A DNA stretch of 64,000 nt from positions 177,380,791 to 177,444,790 of the forward strand of contig CAKMRJ010005634.1 of the NCBI GenBank assembly GCA_928212115.1. Direction: 5' to 3'. A program made the translations under genes and the position numbers. This stretch comes from Lactuca virosa (lineage: Eukaryota; Streptophyta; Magnoliopsida; Asterales; Asteraceae). The notes under the pieces are model-generated. The model did not search any database. It was not told the DNA's origin and was given only the letters and a program-made list of their open reading frames with translations. Shown one piece after another: positions 12,096 through 23,650 of this stretch. The number at the start of each line of letters is the position of its first letter. Within the stretch, counting starts at the first letter, position 1.

Positions 12096-12189
12096 TTCTC
12101 ACACCTACTGTACCTCCTTACCTTCTTCAACCTCTCTCTTGAAAACAACAGGCGATATACAATTGTTCATCTTCTTCTTCACTACAACA

Positions 12190-15100
12190 ATGGCGGAATC
12201 ATCCTCTCTTCAAGATCAAACAGCTTCATCATCTTTGCTTACGATAAAACCCAATCAGAATCTCATCATTCAACTGGATCCTTTCCTTTATGATTCGTAC
12301 ATGCTTCACGTTGTAGAGTGTCTCAAGTATTCTCCATTGGTGATTGCTCTCACACAAGTCGAATCAGTTCCCATGTCCCTTCTATCACAAGTCTATTTCA
12401 CTGCTTCCTACGACAAACGCAAGGAACGGATCTTCTTCGATATCTATGATCACAAGACATCTGTATCCAAAGCACACTTTTGTTCACTGCTAGGGCTTGC
12501 TACAGATGCTTCTGTCATCTCACCGGATTTCATAACAACAACTAAGTTGTTTTCGATGTTCTATGACATGGGATACACGGACATTCTAACTACGGTGACG
12601 AATTTCAAGAAGTCATGTTTACCACCTTAATGGAATGGTCTGCTCACACTTATCTACAAGGGGTTAGCAGAAAGGGTTGCAGGGTCAGATGGGGCGAGTA
12701 AAGGTTTCATGACCATTCTTTATGGTCTCTACAATTGAATCAATTTGGATTATGGTTCACTAATCTGGTCACGACTCGTGCAGAGTCTCAACTCCTCCTC
12801 CAAACATTCTGAGATTTCATGCGGTTGTTTCTGGACATTAGTCACTCGCAGAGCCATTGAGACTTTTCAGATTCCTGTCATGGCAGATGCTCTGCTGTCT
12901 TCTGTTGCTACTTTTCACACAATCAAAATTATTGTAACTGACCCTACAAAGTTCATATACATCGGTTCTATTCCTAAATCAATGAGCCGATGTGTCTCTA
13001 GTGAAAGTAGAGTCATGGTTGATTACAGGAAATTGACTCCTTCGGGTCCACGCCAACTCACTCCTGAGATGCAGAGTGCTTTGGAGGTAGCTGACAAACC
13101 TGCCAAGAGGAAGGAAGAAACCAGAGTCTAAGAAAGCCGAGACCGAGGGTCCCTCATCTCCTAAAAAACGTAAGGCTGATAAAGCTGCACCTTCGGCTCC
13201 CAAAAAGAAAAAGGTCAAGCAGATGGTAAAGCGACCGAAGGCACCAACGCCTTATGCTTCCAAGGAAGAGGACCAACCAGCCAATGAAGAAGAATAAGTT
13301 TAACACGAAGGCTCACCAAGGGGAAATACTCCTCCCCGATCTCCAACTCCTGAGGTACAGATTCACGTTCCTACTCCTCCTCCTTCTCCAAAACAAACCA
13401 CAATACCAATCTCGGTTGTTCCCGTTCCACCACCTGTCACTTCTCAACCTACTACTGTTATCACCAAACCTCTCTCACCATCACCTTCAACAGACTCTGA
13501 GCCTACTCTGGGAGGTGAAAACTTTGATTTTAACTCCACTTATTATAGTCCTTATCGACTCCCAAGTGATGATGATGATGCTCCGGTGACAAAGCTCCAT
13601 TTAAAAGATCTTCATGATAAGCTTGACAAATTGCTTCGTTCCTCAGCAACTTATTCAGATGTTGTTTTAAAAGCTTTTCTTGACACTGCTCTTCATCAAT
13701 ATACAGCCTCAATCGACAAATCTACAAAGGCTGTGGATGCCTCCACATCTACCTGCAAGAAAGCAACAACCGAAGCAACATATCTCGTTCATGATTCAAA
13801 GATCTTTTTGGAATCACTCAAAGGCCATGCAGATTCGAATGCTGCAAAGGTTAATGCTTCTGTTGATTCTTTCTCAAAGTCCCTTCAATAAGAGAAAGCA
13901 AAATTTGATTCTGTTCGAACTGCGTTCCAAGCTGATCACACTTCTTTTCTTACTTCGGTCAACTCTCGCCTTGATAAGCTTCAGGCTGACCTAGCCATGG
14001 AAAACAAGATTATGGACGAACTTGCTCGAAAGACTACACAAATTGAAGTCCAGTCTGCTCATCTTGCTCAAGCCCAGAAGGAAATTGCATCACTCAAGAC
14101 TGAGCAGACAGTTCTTAAAGGTAGTGTTGGGGATGTTCTCTCGATTCTCAGTAATCTTGTCAATGCTCATGATCCTGTTCTCACCCTTACTATCCGAAAT
14201 CACTTGACAGCTAAACTTCTTCTTGCTATTCAGATATTGAGTCAGATTCAGGGTGTTACGGAGCCTGTGGTCACTCCGCAACAAGGGGGAGAAGCTGATC
14301 AAAATCCTCCAATTCCACCCAAAGTCATTATCGAAACTGAACCGAAGGTTAATGTAGCTTCGGGTTCTGGTGGACAGGAAAAATCGAAGGGTGTTGTGGA
14401 AGATAGTGATGATGAAGAAGAAGAAACGATTGCTAAGGCTTTAAAGAGAAAGAAAAGGGATAAAGAGATTGATGAAAATTTGAGATTAGCCAGAGAGGAA
14501 GAAGAGAAAGAGCGAAAGCAGAAAGCAGATCAAGATGCTCTGGTTTGCAAGCAGGCTCTCTTTCCTACTTGGACCCGGGAAAGATTAATCAAAGAAGCGA
14601 TTGAGTCTCCCAGCACTCACTGGCTGGAACCTGTTGCCTCATTTGAATGTGAAAACACGAGGGATTCTCAATTTGACATGCCCATCACCTGTAGGACATT
14701 CGTGTTCCATTGTTTTGATTCAACGGTTGAAGTCCCTTCTCCTCACCCACAGGTTGATCGAGATCTAATCGATTATTATCTTGAATTTGCCCAACCCCAA
14801 TACTTGACATGGAGTGCTCAGAAAATAACCTCTGTCAAGGTATTGAAACCGAATGATGCTGGGAAATTTATCAACGTGAAGTTCAGGGTGACCCGAGGTT
14901 CTGATAACTCGGTTCATATGATTTCGTTAGCTGATCTTCCAAACCTGAACCCACACGATTGGATTCTGTTGTTCAATATTCTGCTTACTAATCAAGAGCA
15001 GTATGGGCCAATCCTCGATCACATTAAGAGAATGTTGGCTTCCTACATCCATGAAGTTGCTAAGATGGATCAGGAGATTGCAAACGTTTTGAGAAAGAAG

Positions 15101-15424
15101 CCGATTGTGAAGAGTATCGGGAAGCCGAGTGATCTAAATAAGATGAAATTGGGCAAGATAGATCCAGTTCATCACACTGTTATGTTCACTAGAAGCGAAG
15201 GTGAAAAATTCCTTTTCGCTCTTATTGACAAACACCTGTTCTCCACCTCCTGCTTCGAGCACGTACTTGATATAACTCACAGGTGTAAACAGAACAGTGA
15301 TTCGGATAAGAAGAACTTCTCTGACATGCTTTGGTGTTATATAACTTTTCGTCACACTCTTTTTGCCATTATACCGAAGGTGTTCAAGACAGTGAAGAAG
15401 TCTGCTCTTTCTCAACCGAACTAA
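12190..15424 (+). pseudogene. Copia-1 ORF3: large nuclear-type coiled-coil protein
   Basis: The ATG at 12190 lies in a good plant context (AACAATGGC). The N-terminal region (to about 13130) resembles the 'putative plant transposon protein' domain found in ORFs of large plant retroelements, with LDPFLYDSYM and SKAHFCSLLGLA. Next come lysine-rich signals PKKRK and PKKKKVK (about 13160-13215), a Pro/Ser/Thr linker (13320-13560), a long coiled coil (about 13600-14150), an acidic and Lys/Glu-rich segment (14390-14540) and a globular C-terminal region to 15424. The last 475 residues are open from 13997. In-frame stops lie near 12628, 12736 and 13889, with frame changes near 13130 and 13290. I see no signal peptide or clear membrane segment, so an envelope role is not supported. 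Confidence 0.65.
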
Positions 15425-15442
15425 TCTCTCGCCTCTATTGAC

Positions 15443-15456
15443 GCAAAGGGGGAGAT
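15443..15456 (+). other. Copia-1 polypurine tract
   Basis: GCAAAGGGGGAGAT directly precedes the 3' LTR and would prime plus-strand DNA synthesis. Confidence 0.85.
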
Positions 15457-15781
15457 TATTGGGTCTAGAGTGTTGCGTCGTCTGGGCTTAATGTTGATAT
15501 TTTGATTACCCAGTTTGGTCCTGTCCAACTGTGGTTTAAGCATTAGGGTTAGCTTATATATTTTGCATGCATGTATAGCTTTAGGGTCAGACGTTCTCAT
15601 TAATAGCTTTTGCATTGTAACCCTAAACACACCTCTACAGTCGAAGTTCTTCATTGAGCTCTTCTGAGGTGTGAGATATTAATCATTCGACATCTTTTGA
15701 TCCATCCTTGTGTTCTTTGATTGCTTCATTCTTGTTTATCTGTTTTGAATCTATCGATCTAATAGCGCAATAATCCCATCA
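15457..15781 (+). repeat. Copia-1 3' LTR
   Basis: This is a 325-bp direct repeat of 3101-3426 with about 14 substitutions and one small indel by eye. Its first dinucleotide has drifted from TG to TA. Confidence 0.9.
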
Positions 15782-15827
15782 TGTTGGTTTTAAAAAGTTT
15801 AAATTTATCATTTTTATGGATGTTACA

Positions 15828-16106
15828 AGTTGGTATCAGAGCCTTGGTTTGAGTGAATTGGAGGAACACTCGTGTTAATCCAGTCTCAAATTATGGAAAA
15901 AGGTTTTAAAAATTATTTTCAAATTGTTTTCAAAATAATCAAAAAGGATGCGATGTGTACGATCAGCCAGAGCCAGTAAGTACACCCCAAATTACCACAT
16001 TGTTATTTGATATTGTGATATATTAGAACAACATGCTAGTGATAGGTTAGGGACCTTGAGGAATTGCATGAGAGAATTTCCTGATACATGATGCATTATT
16101 CCCTAC
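15828..16106 (+). other. A primer-binding site and leader
   Basis: AGTTGGTATCAGAGCCTTGG begins right after the 5' LTR of A, giving a TGGTATCAGAGCC primer-binding site at 15831-15843. The leader that follows is non-coding and is cut at 16106 by insertion of B (TSD CCTAC 16102-16106). Confidence 0.85.
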
Positions 16107-16706
16107 TGTTTTGGTCAAAAATTACACAAGTATAAATCAACCAAATTGAATGAGAGGTTGTGATGTTTGAATTGTGCAATAGAGAAAGGTAAAGAGAATG
16201 ACATGATTGTTTACAAGGAAAGCCCTTGATCCTTGCTAGGATCTCCAGCACAAAACCTTGGGAGGTGATGATGATCATGTGCCTTGATGCTTTTATTAAT
16301 ATAAAAATGATGATTACAGAGAGTATTTCCATAAGAACAAGTGAAAAAGTTCATAGAGTAAGCTAAGAGTAAGTAAAGTGTGTCGAGTGCTAGATACATG
16401 TGTCAATTTATAGTATAAACTAGCTAACAAGATGTCCGATATTCCTGGGATCCTCTATGACCAGCTTTGTGAACGTTGTTTGACTTGGTATTCCGGGTCT
16501 TTAGCATAGTTGAGACAACTCTTTGTTGAGAATAGGTCTTCTCTTGACTATTTATGCACATGTGTTAATTAAGAACAAAATATAATCGTTATAAATGTTT
16601 GTAAATAATAATAACGGTAATCGTCGGGATCCTGAGATAGTTAAGGATCCTGAATATCTGATGAGGTTTGAGGATCCTGAATGCTTTAAGGATCATGGCC
16701 CTAACA
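16107..16706 (-). repeat. B 3' LTR (minus-strand element)
   Basis: This 600-bp LTR matches 35613-36212. Near its plus-strand right end, GGATCCTGA-type words recur three times in about 50 bases (around 16629, 16649 and 16671). It lies next to the polypurine tract, so it is the 3' LTR of the minus-strand element. Confidence 0.9.
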
Positions 16707-16721
16707 ATTGCCCCCAAGTTA
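16707..16721 (-). other. B polypurine tract
   Basis: On the minus strand AACTTGGGGGCAAT immediately precedes the LTR, which fixes the orientation of B. Confidence 0.8.
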
Positions 16722-17028
16722 TTCCTGAAAATAAAGTAGTTGATTTCGAGAATATTAAAGGGATAAATTAAATTAAAAAGGTAAAATGAGAGAGAGAAAA
16801 GTAGTTTTCAAAATTAACCCTTAACGGCTAGGTAATTTTGAAATCCAACGGGTAGATAATTAGCCGTTAATGGTCAAATCAACCTCAAATCTTCAGTATA
16901 AATATTGGTGATCAGTTCCACAATTCTCTTTACTCGTCTCGATTTTCTTTGCTTTCTTTGTGCTACCGGTGATTTTGATAGAGGTAACATCCTCTCTGCG
17001 TCATCTCCTTTCTACCAAATTTTCAATT

Positions 17029-18596
17029 ATGGGTAAAAAGATGACCCTTTCTCGCAAGAAGATTCTAGGTCTTCCTGAGGACAATTTAATTGATCAAGAA
17101 GTCTTGTCTTATGACGAGACGTGCTCCTTCGATGATGGTGATATCGAAGAATTGAAGGCTAATAGTTCCTTCCCTCCTTAAGCAGTCTTCAGGCCTTATG
17201 ACCCTTTGATCAAACCATACTTCATCTCCTCTTCTTGGGTGTGCTTTTCGGAGTATCCCTTCTCTGTATTAGGCCTTAAATTCCCTTTTTCCGGAGTGGT
17301 CTCGTAGTTTTTCGAGATCACAAAAATTCCTTTCGTCCAAGTGATGCCTATCATTTGGAGGATCATGTACTTGGTTGAGTGTCTGAATAAGACACAGGAT
17401 CTTCGCATGGGTCTGGCTGAATTGGCCCATGTCTATGATCTCTCAACTTTCGGCAATTCTCGCTTCCTGTTCAAGGTCAAGAGTGGCAAGCCTCCTTTTG
17501 TGTTAAAAACAAAACACAATGATGGGGCTTGGAAGGGGATATACTTCTTTATCAGGCGTGACTCTTTTCCTGGCGAAGATCTCTTACCCAAAGATTGGGT
17601 TAAGAATGGTAGGATTTCAATACTATTCCTTGTGATCCTGAAATGTTATTTTTATTTTGTTTTTTCTGTTACAGGTTTCAAGCTCAGGGAGCTCGTTGCT
17701 GCTACTGAGGACACAGAGGATAAGATTGTTAATTTTGTTTCTCTCCCGAAGGCTGATAGATCTCTTAGACTTGATCAATCCAGTCTCTAAGAAGGATATT
17801 CCAACACAGCTTCTATGGCTACAAGTATATCTTTCTTTCTTTTTTATTTGAATTGTTGTCTTAGGATCTTCGATCTCATCAGGATCCTTGTTTCTTGTGC
17901 AGGTTTCAGGATTGTGCGCTCCAGTGCTCGCTTCGCTTTGGCTGACCTTAAGGATGACATGACCAGTGGCCTGGTTAGGATCAAGCAGGAGAAGCCCTCT
18001 GCTCTGCCTCCTTCAAAGAGCCCAGCTTGACCTGGTTGTGAAGACTCCATGATCCCGAAAGAGGAAGACTTCTGAGGCCACAGATTCCAGCCTAGAGAAC
18101 CTCAGCATCAAGGATGCTCTTGGGAAGTTGACCTCATTTTCCCAGGCTGTAAGTTTCATGTGTATAAGAATTATTTCTGTTAGTTTGCCATACATGTTTC
18201 TTCTTTTGCTGATGTTTGTGTTTCTTTCAGGTCCCCACTCATGTTTCTTAGTTCACCAATGATCTCAGGATCCGTACTGAGAAAGTTGAGTCTTCTCTAA
18301 AAGAGCAGGAGAAAATATGGAGGACCACCAATGAGGATCTTCTCCATAGGGTGGAGTTGTTGAGCAAACAGAAGGCTGAGAAGGAGGAGGAGCATTCTGC
18401 GGAGCTTGAGGAGGTGATTGCCGATGCGAAGGCAAGTGCTACGGTGGCTATCCTGGAGGCTAAAATCAAGCTGGCGGAGGATCTTGAGCATTCAGGATCC
18501 TGGAATGTAGTAGGAAGGCATGAGGCACTAGCCAAACTAACTAGCAATCCTGTCACCACTGCTAAGGATCCTGTACCGCTGCCAGAAGTGGAGTAG
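17029..18596 (+). pseudogene. B antisense gene (aORF), intron-containing
   Basis: It lies opposite to pol, between integrase and the 3' LTR. The likely start at 17029 gives MGKKMTLSRKKILGLPEDN. Stops lie near 17179 and 17307. The central part (about 17220-17610) resembles the 'putative gypsy type transposon' domain: YPFSVLGLKFPFSG, IWRIMYLVECLNKTQDL and AWKGIYFFIRRDSFPG. A 66-base intron at 17609-17674 (GT...TGTTACAG) joins in frame to GFKLRELVAATED. Further GT-AG pairs fit near 17825-17902 and 18149-18230. The final exon (18300-18596) is a Lys/Glu-rich coiled coil. Such antisense ORFs are known in Tat elements; their role is unknown. This copy is broken. Confidence 0.65.
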
Positions 18597-18599
18597 GAG

Positions 18600-20266
18600 G
18601 AGAAGAAGGTCGATGATGACCAGGCTAAGGTATAGACCTTTTAGGTGGTTAGGGTAGTGTAGTTTTTTTATGTAACCATTTGACTCTTGTAGGGCTGTAA
18701 GCCTTTTATTTTGAATACAATGGTTAATCTTTCCTTTATCTTTCTATGTTTCCTTTACCTGCATAATATGATACTAATATCTTTTTGTAGTTAGGATCCT
18801 AAAAACAATGAATAATTTTCAAGATAAAGTTCTTTTGGCAAATAATAGATAAAGTGATTTGATAGGGATTGAATTAGTTAAACAGCTAAAAGTAATAACC
18901 TAAAATAATAAGTACTGACTTTGTTAAGAAATTTAAAATGTTAAAAGTTTCTTTAAAAGTTTGATGACTGACTTGTAATCCTTAAGAGTTTCAAATAATT
19001 TTTATAATAAAACAAGTATAAAAGAATTTGTTAAGAACTAATTTTGGTAAATCTAAGTGCTTTAAAACTTATTTAAAGATATCAATTTAAAATAGTAAAT
19101 GACTCTGAAGTGATGAAAGTTTATAAATCGGCGATTGGTTTAGGGTCCTGAAAAGTTTAAGATCCTTCATTTTACTTAAAAAATTTCAAAGTTAAGAACA
19201 AGGAAAGATGGAACCTGATTGTCTTCGAGTTTTTCCTTAAGCTTCATATGTCTTTCAATCTTAGAATTTACTAAGGATAAATCTCAACTTAGGAAAGAAC
19301 TTAGGATCGCCGTTTGCTTCTAAGGATAACATTCTTACTGATGAGGATCCTTACTGATGAGGATCCTTAATGATGAGATCATACGGAGGAATTCCCTTCT
19401 TAGGATAACCTGTTTAGGTTATAAACCTTAACAAAATTCTTGGGTAACACCATAAGTTTAATTGATAACATGTTAATGTTATATACTGGGGAGCATCCCA
19501 ACTTGTGACATATTTCATGGGAAATATCCCTACTTATGATAACATGAACATGTTATGATTCGTGTGTATTTTCTAGGGAAAGATCCCAACGTGTGATAAC
19601 ATGAGGATGTTATAAACGTTATGCAATTTCTGGGGTAAGATCCCAGTTTTAGATAACATGAAAATGTTATAAACCTTAAGGATCTTAACTTATGTTCAAA
19701 GATAAGAGGGTTGCCAAGCCACTGCATCGTGAAATGATCCCCTTATTCGTATCAGATAGTTAGATATCGTGCGTTCAAGCAAGGTGTATAAACCTTAGTT
19801 CGTGTGAAAGAGGTAATTAGCTCTTTAAACCTTAGAGGGGATTAAGTACCCTTAAGCGTAGGAGAGATGATCAATCTCTAGCTTGTGTATATGATAGTTT
19901 AAAGATCATACCGTTGATATAATGGAATTGTCCAAGTGTTAAGACGTTGAGATCTTCGTGTGTCAAGATCCTTATGTTCCAAGATCTTCAACCCTGAGGA
20001 TCCTTATGTTTCAGGATCATTGCTTATAGATATCCTTACCTATACGTTGTTTTGCATAGAAAACGTTAGCTAGGGGTGGGCGTTAGTCTAGCTAACGCCC
20101 CTCTGATGCTTAAGTTAGTAATGTATTCGAGGATAAAATAAGTAATAATGAAAAGTTTAAGGTAAAGAACATGTACACCTCGGTTTTGTTGAAGGTCAAT
20201 TGATCTTATTTACATATAGTATGCTTTGAGATGTATAGCATTCCAGGATCTTGGCAAAATGTCTCC
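18600..20266 (-). other. B non-coding region between integrase and aORF
   Basis: No coding domain is visible. It is AT-rich and contains several AGGATCCT words and a block of short hairpin repeats at about 19450-19680 (listed separately). Confidence 0.6.
19450..19680 (-). repeat. ATAACATG...ATGTTAT hairpin repeats in B
   Basis: Three to four units of about 70 bases each contain an inverted pair ATAACATG/ATGTTAT (for example GATAACATGAACATGTTAT, GATAACATGAGGATGTTAT and GATAACATGAAAATGTTAT) plus a GGGWARATCCC-type box. Arms are conserved while the centre varies. Confidence 0.6.
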
Positions 20267-21230
20267 TTAGAGTCTTGGTAGCCAATATTCTCCTTCTCTT
20301 GCTTCAGCATCTATGAGATATGGTCCTTCCCACTTAGGAGCTAATTTACCTGCACTAGGATCCTTGGTGTTTTGGAATGTTTTCCTTAATACCAAGTCTC
20401 CTATTTGGAATCTTCTAACTTTTATGTTCTTGTTGTAAGCCTTGATGATCCTTTGTTGATGAGTAGAAATGCGTATCTTGGCAAGATCACTGAGCTCGTC
20501 AACAGTGTCAAGATCCTGGGCTAGGATCCTGTCATTGTTTTCTTGATTTTGGAGCAAATATCTTGCTGTAGGGATCACTACTTTGGTAGGGATCATTGCT
20601 TCTGTCCCAAACACCAAGGATTAGGGGGTCTGACATGTGGCTACTTTGGAAGTAATCCTATCTGCCCATAGGACGAAAGGAATCACTTCTGCCCATCTTC
20701 CTTTCTTTTAATCTAGCCTTTTCTTCAAGTTGTTTACTATGATATTGTTTCTAGATTCTGCTTATCCATTAGGTTGGGAATGAACAGGAGTGGACATTAT
20801 CAGTTTGATTCCCCAAATCATGCAAAAGTCTCTTGTCCTCTTGCTTATGAATTGTGATCGTTTTTCGCATATGATGTTAGCAGGGATCCCGAACCTGGTC
20901 AAGATATTACGTTTAATAAATTAGACTACCTCTTTGTCTCTAACCTGAACGAAGGCTTCAGCTTCGATCCACTTGGAGAAGTAATCAGTCATCACCAACA
21001 TGAAGACTTTTCCTCCTAGAGCTATTGGTAGTTTTCCTACTATATCCATTCCCCATTTCATGAATGGCCATGGAGAGATAATAGGATGTAGAGGTTCCGC
21101 CGATTGATGTAGGATCTTGCTATGTCTTTGGCAAACATCACACTTTGAGCATGTAGAAAAGAATCTCTCTTCATGGTTGGCTAGTACTATCCTGTTCTCA
21201 ATACCATGGAGCATAAGCATCTGCCCTCAG
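20267..21230 (-). pseudogene. pol: B integrase
   Basis: The minus strand from about 21220 reads CSKCDVCQRHSKILH (zinc-domain cysteines), WPFMKWGMDIVGKLP and VMTDYFSKWIEAEAF (core with the first acidic residues). After broken sequence the C-terminal part at 20617-20267 reads MVFGTEAMIPTKV, IKVRRFQIGDLVLRK and WEGPYLI, typical of gypsy integrase. The core between about 20620 and 20920 is in other frames and contains stops. It is inactive. Confidence 0.8.
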
Positions 21231-21707
21231 TGTGATTTACACAGTCTCATTCATGTATGTCCTTCAAGACTTCTGCAGCTTTAGGATCTTCCAAGCATCT
21301 GAGGTATGGACCTACCATAGACTTTTTATAGAGTTTACCTTGAATTATTACGAACCTTGAGACTCTTGTTCTAAATGCTCTTTCGCTTTTTTCTTCTGTT
21401 AGGATCGTGCCATTTTGGAGATACTACAAAATGGGTTGGATCCATGATCGTGGACTTCTTCGAGGATCCTGTTCATCGGGATCCCTTTGAGGAGGGATCT
21501 GAGGGTCAAGATCTTCGATGGCTGCTACACTTATTGGTTGTTCAGGATCATCGGGTTTGTCGGAAAGGGTTCTATAGCTGGAGTTATTATGTAGGTTATA
21601 GGGATCTTCATTTCTAGTGATATCCTTAGGGAGGATCCTAAGTTGGCTAATGCGTCTGCTTCTGTGTTTCTTCTCTGGGAACTTGGGTTAGGCTAAAGTT
21701 TTCAAAA

Positions 21708-22282
21708 TCAAAGGCTAATTTTTTTTAGGATCTCGAGGTATAATGCTAATCTTTCACCTTTCACTCCATAAGATCCATTCAAGTTATTAGTTAATAATAA
21801 AGAATCAAAAAATACCTGAAGATACTTGATTTGAAGATCCTTAGCCAATTGTAGTCCCATAATGAGTGCTTCATATTCCGCTTCGTTGTTGGTTGCGTTG
21901 AATTTGCAACTAACTGCCTGGGGTAGGATGTCCCCCTGTGGCGATTTTAGTATGATCCCTAGCCCAGTTCCTTTTTGGTTTGAAGCTCCATCTGTGAATA
22001 GTGTCCATTTTCCCAAGTGTTCATCTTCTAGGAGTTGTTTAGCTTCAATGTCTACTTCGTTTTGTAGATCATCACTAAAGTCAGCCACAAAGTCTGCTAA
22101 TGCTTGTGACTTTATGGCGGATCTTGGCTCATATTTGATGCCAAACGTGCTTAACTTCACTGACCATTTTGCCATCCTTCCTGACATCTCTAGTGTTCTC
22201 ATCACATTCTTAATAGGATAATTAGTTTTCACATGTATAGTATGTGTCTCGAAATAATGTCTTAATTTAGTAGAAGGAGTTA
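21708..22282 (-). pseudogene. pol: B RNase H, archaeal-type (aRH) domain
   Basis: The stretch carries the tail of the normal RNase H (RHYFETHTIHVKTNYPI, MAKWSVKLSTFGIKYEPR) and then a second domain WTLFTDGASNQKGTGLGIIL...CKFNATNNEAEYEALIMGL. DGAS and NNEAEYEAL are characteristic of the archaeal-like RNase H known from the Tat lineage, which supports the classification. At 22282 the frame is cut by solo LTR S, with pol resuming upstream at 24630. Confidence 0.85.
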
Positions 22283-22680
22283 TGTAACATCCCAAAATCA
22301 AGACCCACAATTTTTTGTTAAATTATATTACTTTAGAAATTGTTCACAGAAAACATCATTAATATCATCTCAAAACATCAAGTCACGGATCACAAGTCTC
22401 GAAATCATAATATCAATTAGTAAGAGGTCAGAGTATAATCCCAGGGTTCTCAATACGGAAATCATGTGTGTATGTGATACGATGCTACCCTGCCGGCTCC
22501 TTCCCCTTGGATGAAGAGGTACCTGAAACCAAAACTGAAACTGTGAGCACAAAGCTTAGTGAGTTCCCCCATCATACCACATACCAAACAACATACATAC
22601 TGTCGGGCAATTCTGGGGAGCCCGACCTACCCATATCAAGCAATTATGGGGTGCTGACCAACCCATGTCAAGCAGTTATG

Positions 22681-22975
22681 GGGTGCTGACCTACCCTCCG
22701 GTCTATCTCAACTAGCAACGGGGACTATTTCACCCCCTACTACTAGCAAATCATACTCATACTATCATAATCATGCTGTCGTAACCATACTATCATAATC
22801 ATACTATCAAGCCTTCCTGGGGTGCTGACCTACCCTCCGGTCTATCTCAACTAGCAACGGGGACTATTTCACCCCCTACTACTAGCAAATCATACTCATA
22901 CTATCATAATCATGCTGTCGTAACCATACTATCATAATCATACTATCAAGCCTTCCTGGGGTACTGACCTACCCT
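22681..22975 (-). repeat. 139-bp tandem repeat in S
   Basis: Two complete, almost identical 139-bp copies begin at 22681 and 22820; a third starts near 22959 and diverges after about 20 bases. Each contains GGGGTGCTGACCTACCC and CTATCATAATCATRCTRTC. The block sits in the same relative place as the tandem arrays of A and E. Confidence 0.9.
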
Positions 22976-23613
22976 TCAGTCCTAACGACCGAGGCGGGGG
23001 ACTATTCCCCTCCTGCTACCGCTATCACATACAGCATATCATGCTGGCACATAAGGCACATCTGGTAATAGCAACCTAGATAATTATCACACAGACAATC
23101 ATCTAAAGACAATCCCTGCTGGTGGGCTGGCATTGTGGTCGTAGACCCACCTCTACTGGAAGGTAACTCACCTCGAAAACTGTGTGTCGAATCTCGTGGA
23201 AAGTAGTCTCTAACAGCTGCTCTGACGACTCCCGACTAACATAAACACATTAACACCCGATCAGAGTCTATAACAAAACTTAGGGTAAAATGACCATTTT
23301 ACTCCTTGGTCCAATTGGGACATCCAAGAGTCCCAATTCTAATCTATTAAGCCCAGTCCTCCAAAGGCCTCTTAAAGACTCCTTAAGGCCCACTAATTTC
23401 CCAATTCCTGAATTGGGCCTCATCCCCCTAATTGTGCCCAAAAGCTCCAAGTCCAAAGGTAATAATTCCAAGGGTCCAATCTTGGCCCAATAGGCCCAAT
23501 GCTCTAGTTCCAAATTTCTAAGTCCAAAGTTATACTTCTCAATGGGCCACATGGCCCCAAGTCCAGGCCCAGATCCTTAAGGCCCAAAAGCCCATGGTTG
23601 CCATTCTGCACAC

Positions 23614-23650
23614 GTACGCGCGGCGTACCTGGAAAGTACGCCTAGCGTAC
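23614..23650 (-). promoter_or_regulatory. GTACGC palindrome pair in S
   Basis: GTACGCGCGGCGTAC (23614-23628) and GTACGCCTAGCGTAC (23636-23650) are near-perfect palindromes with 6-bp arms. Weaker copies follow near 23723-23758. Confidence 0.5.

Larger units (their letters stand above)
3101..15781 (+). mobile_element. Copia-1: 12.7-kb SIRE/Maximus-like copia element
   Basis: TGTTG duplications at 3096-3100 and 15782-15786 flank LTRs of 326 and 325 bp. The internal region has an iMet-type primer-binding site, a long gag with a CCHC knuckle and coiled coil, protease, integrase, RT, RNase H, then about 5 kb of extra sequence with a third ORF, and a polypurine tract. The long gag and the extra ORF after pol resemble the SIRE/Maximus lineage, although those often have longer LTRs, so the lineage is moderately sure. 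I count about 14 substitutions between the LTRs by eye. Coding frames carry several stops and frameshifts. It interrupts the 5' LTR of A. Confidence 0.9.
1547..15827 (+). repeat. A 5' LTR (interrupted by Copia-1)
   Basis: The LTR occupies 1547-3100 and 15787-15827, about 1.6 kb. It matches the 3' LTR at 39789-41587 over the leader-like part (CATCCCTCTCATACGTTTG), the GTACGC region, the TTGAC-rich stretch, the tandem GATGGTTGA block and the terminal TTTAAAAAGTTTAAATTTATC. Relative to the 3' LTR, about 170 bases are missing near its start, between ATAAGGCACTTCAAA and the ACTCGTATTTAAG segment. The two copies differ at many positions, consistent with an old insertion. Confidence 0.85.

Noticed and set aside
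12190..15424. Envelope-like protein for Copia-1 ORF3
   Set aside because: No signal peptide, clear membrane anchor or glycoprotein features can be seen; basic nuclear signals and a coiled coil argue otherwise.
15828..16101. tRNA gene suggested by TGGTATCAGAGCC-type sequence
   Set aside because: Only the primer-complementary bases are present directly after an LTR; no cloverleaf can be built.
22681..22975. CRISPR-like repeat array
   Set aside because: The units are long direct tandem repeats without spacers, in a eukaryotic LTR.
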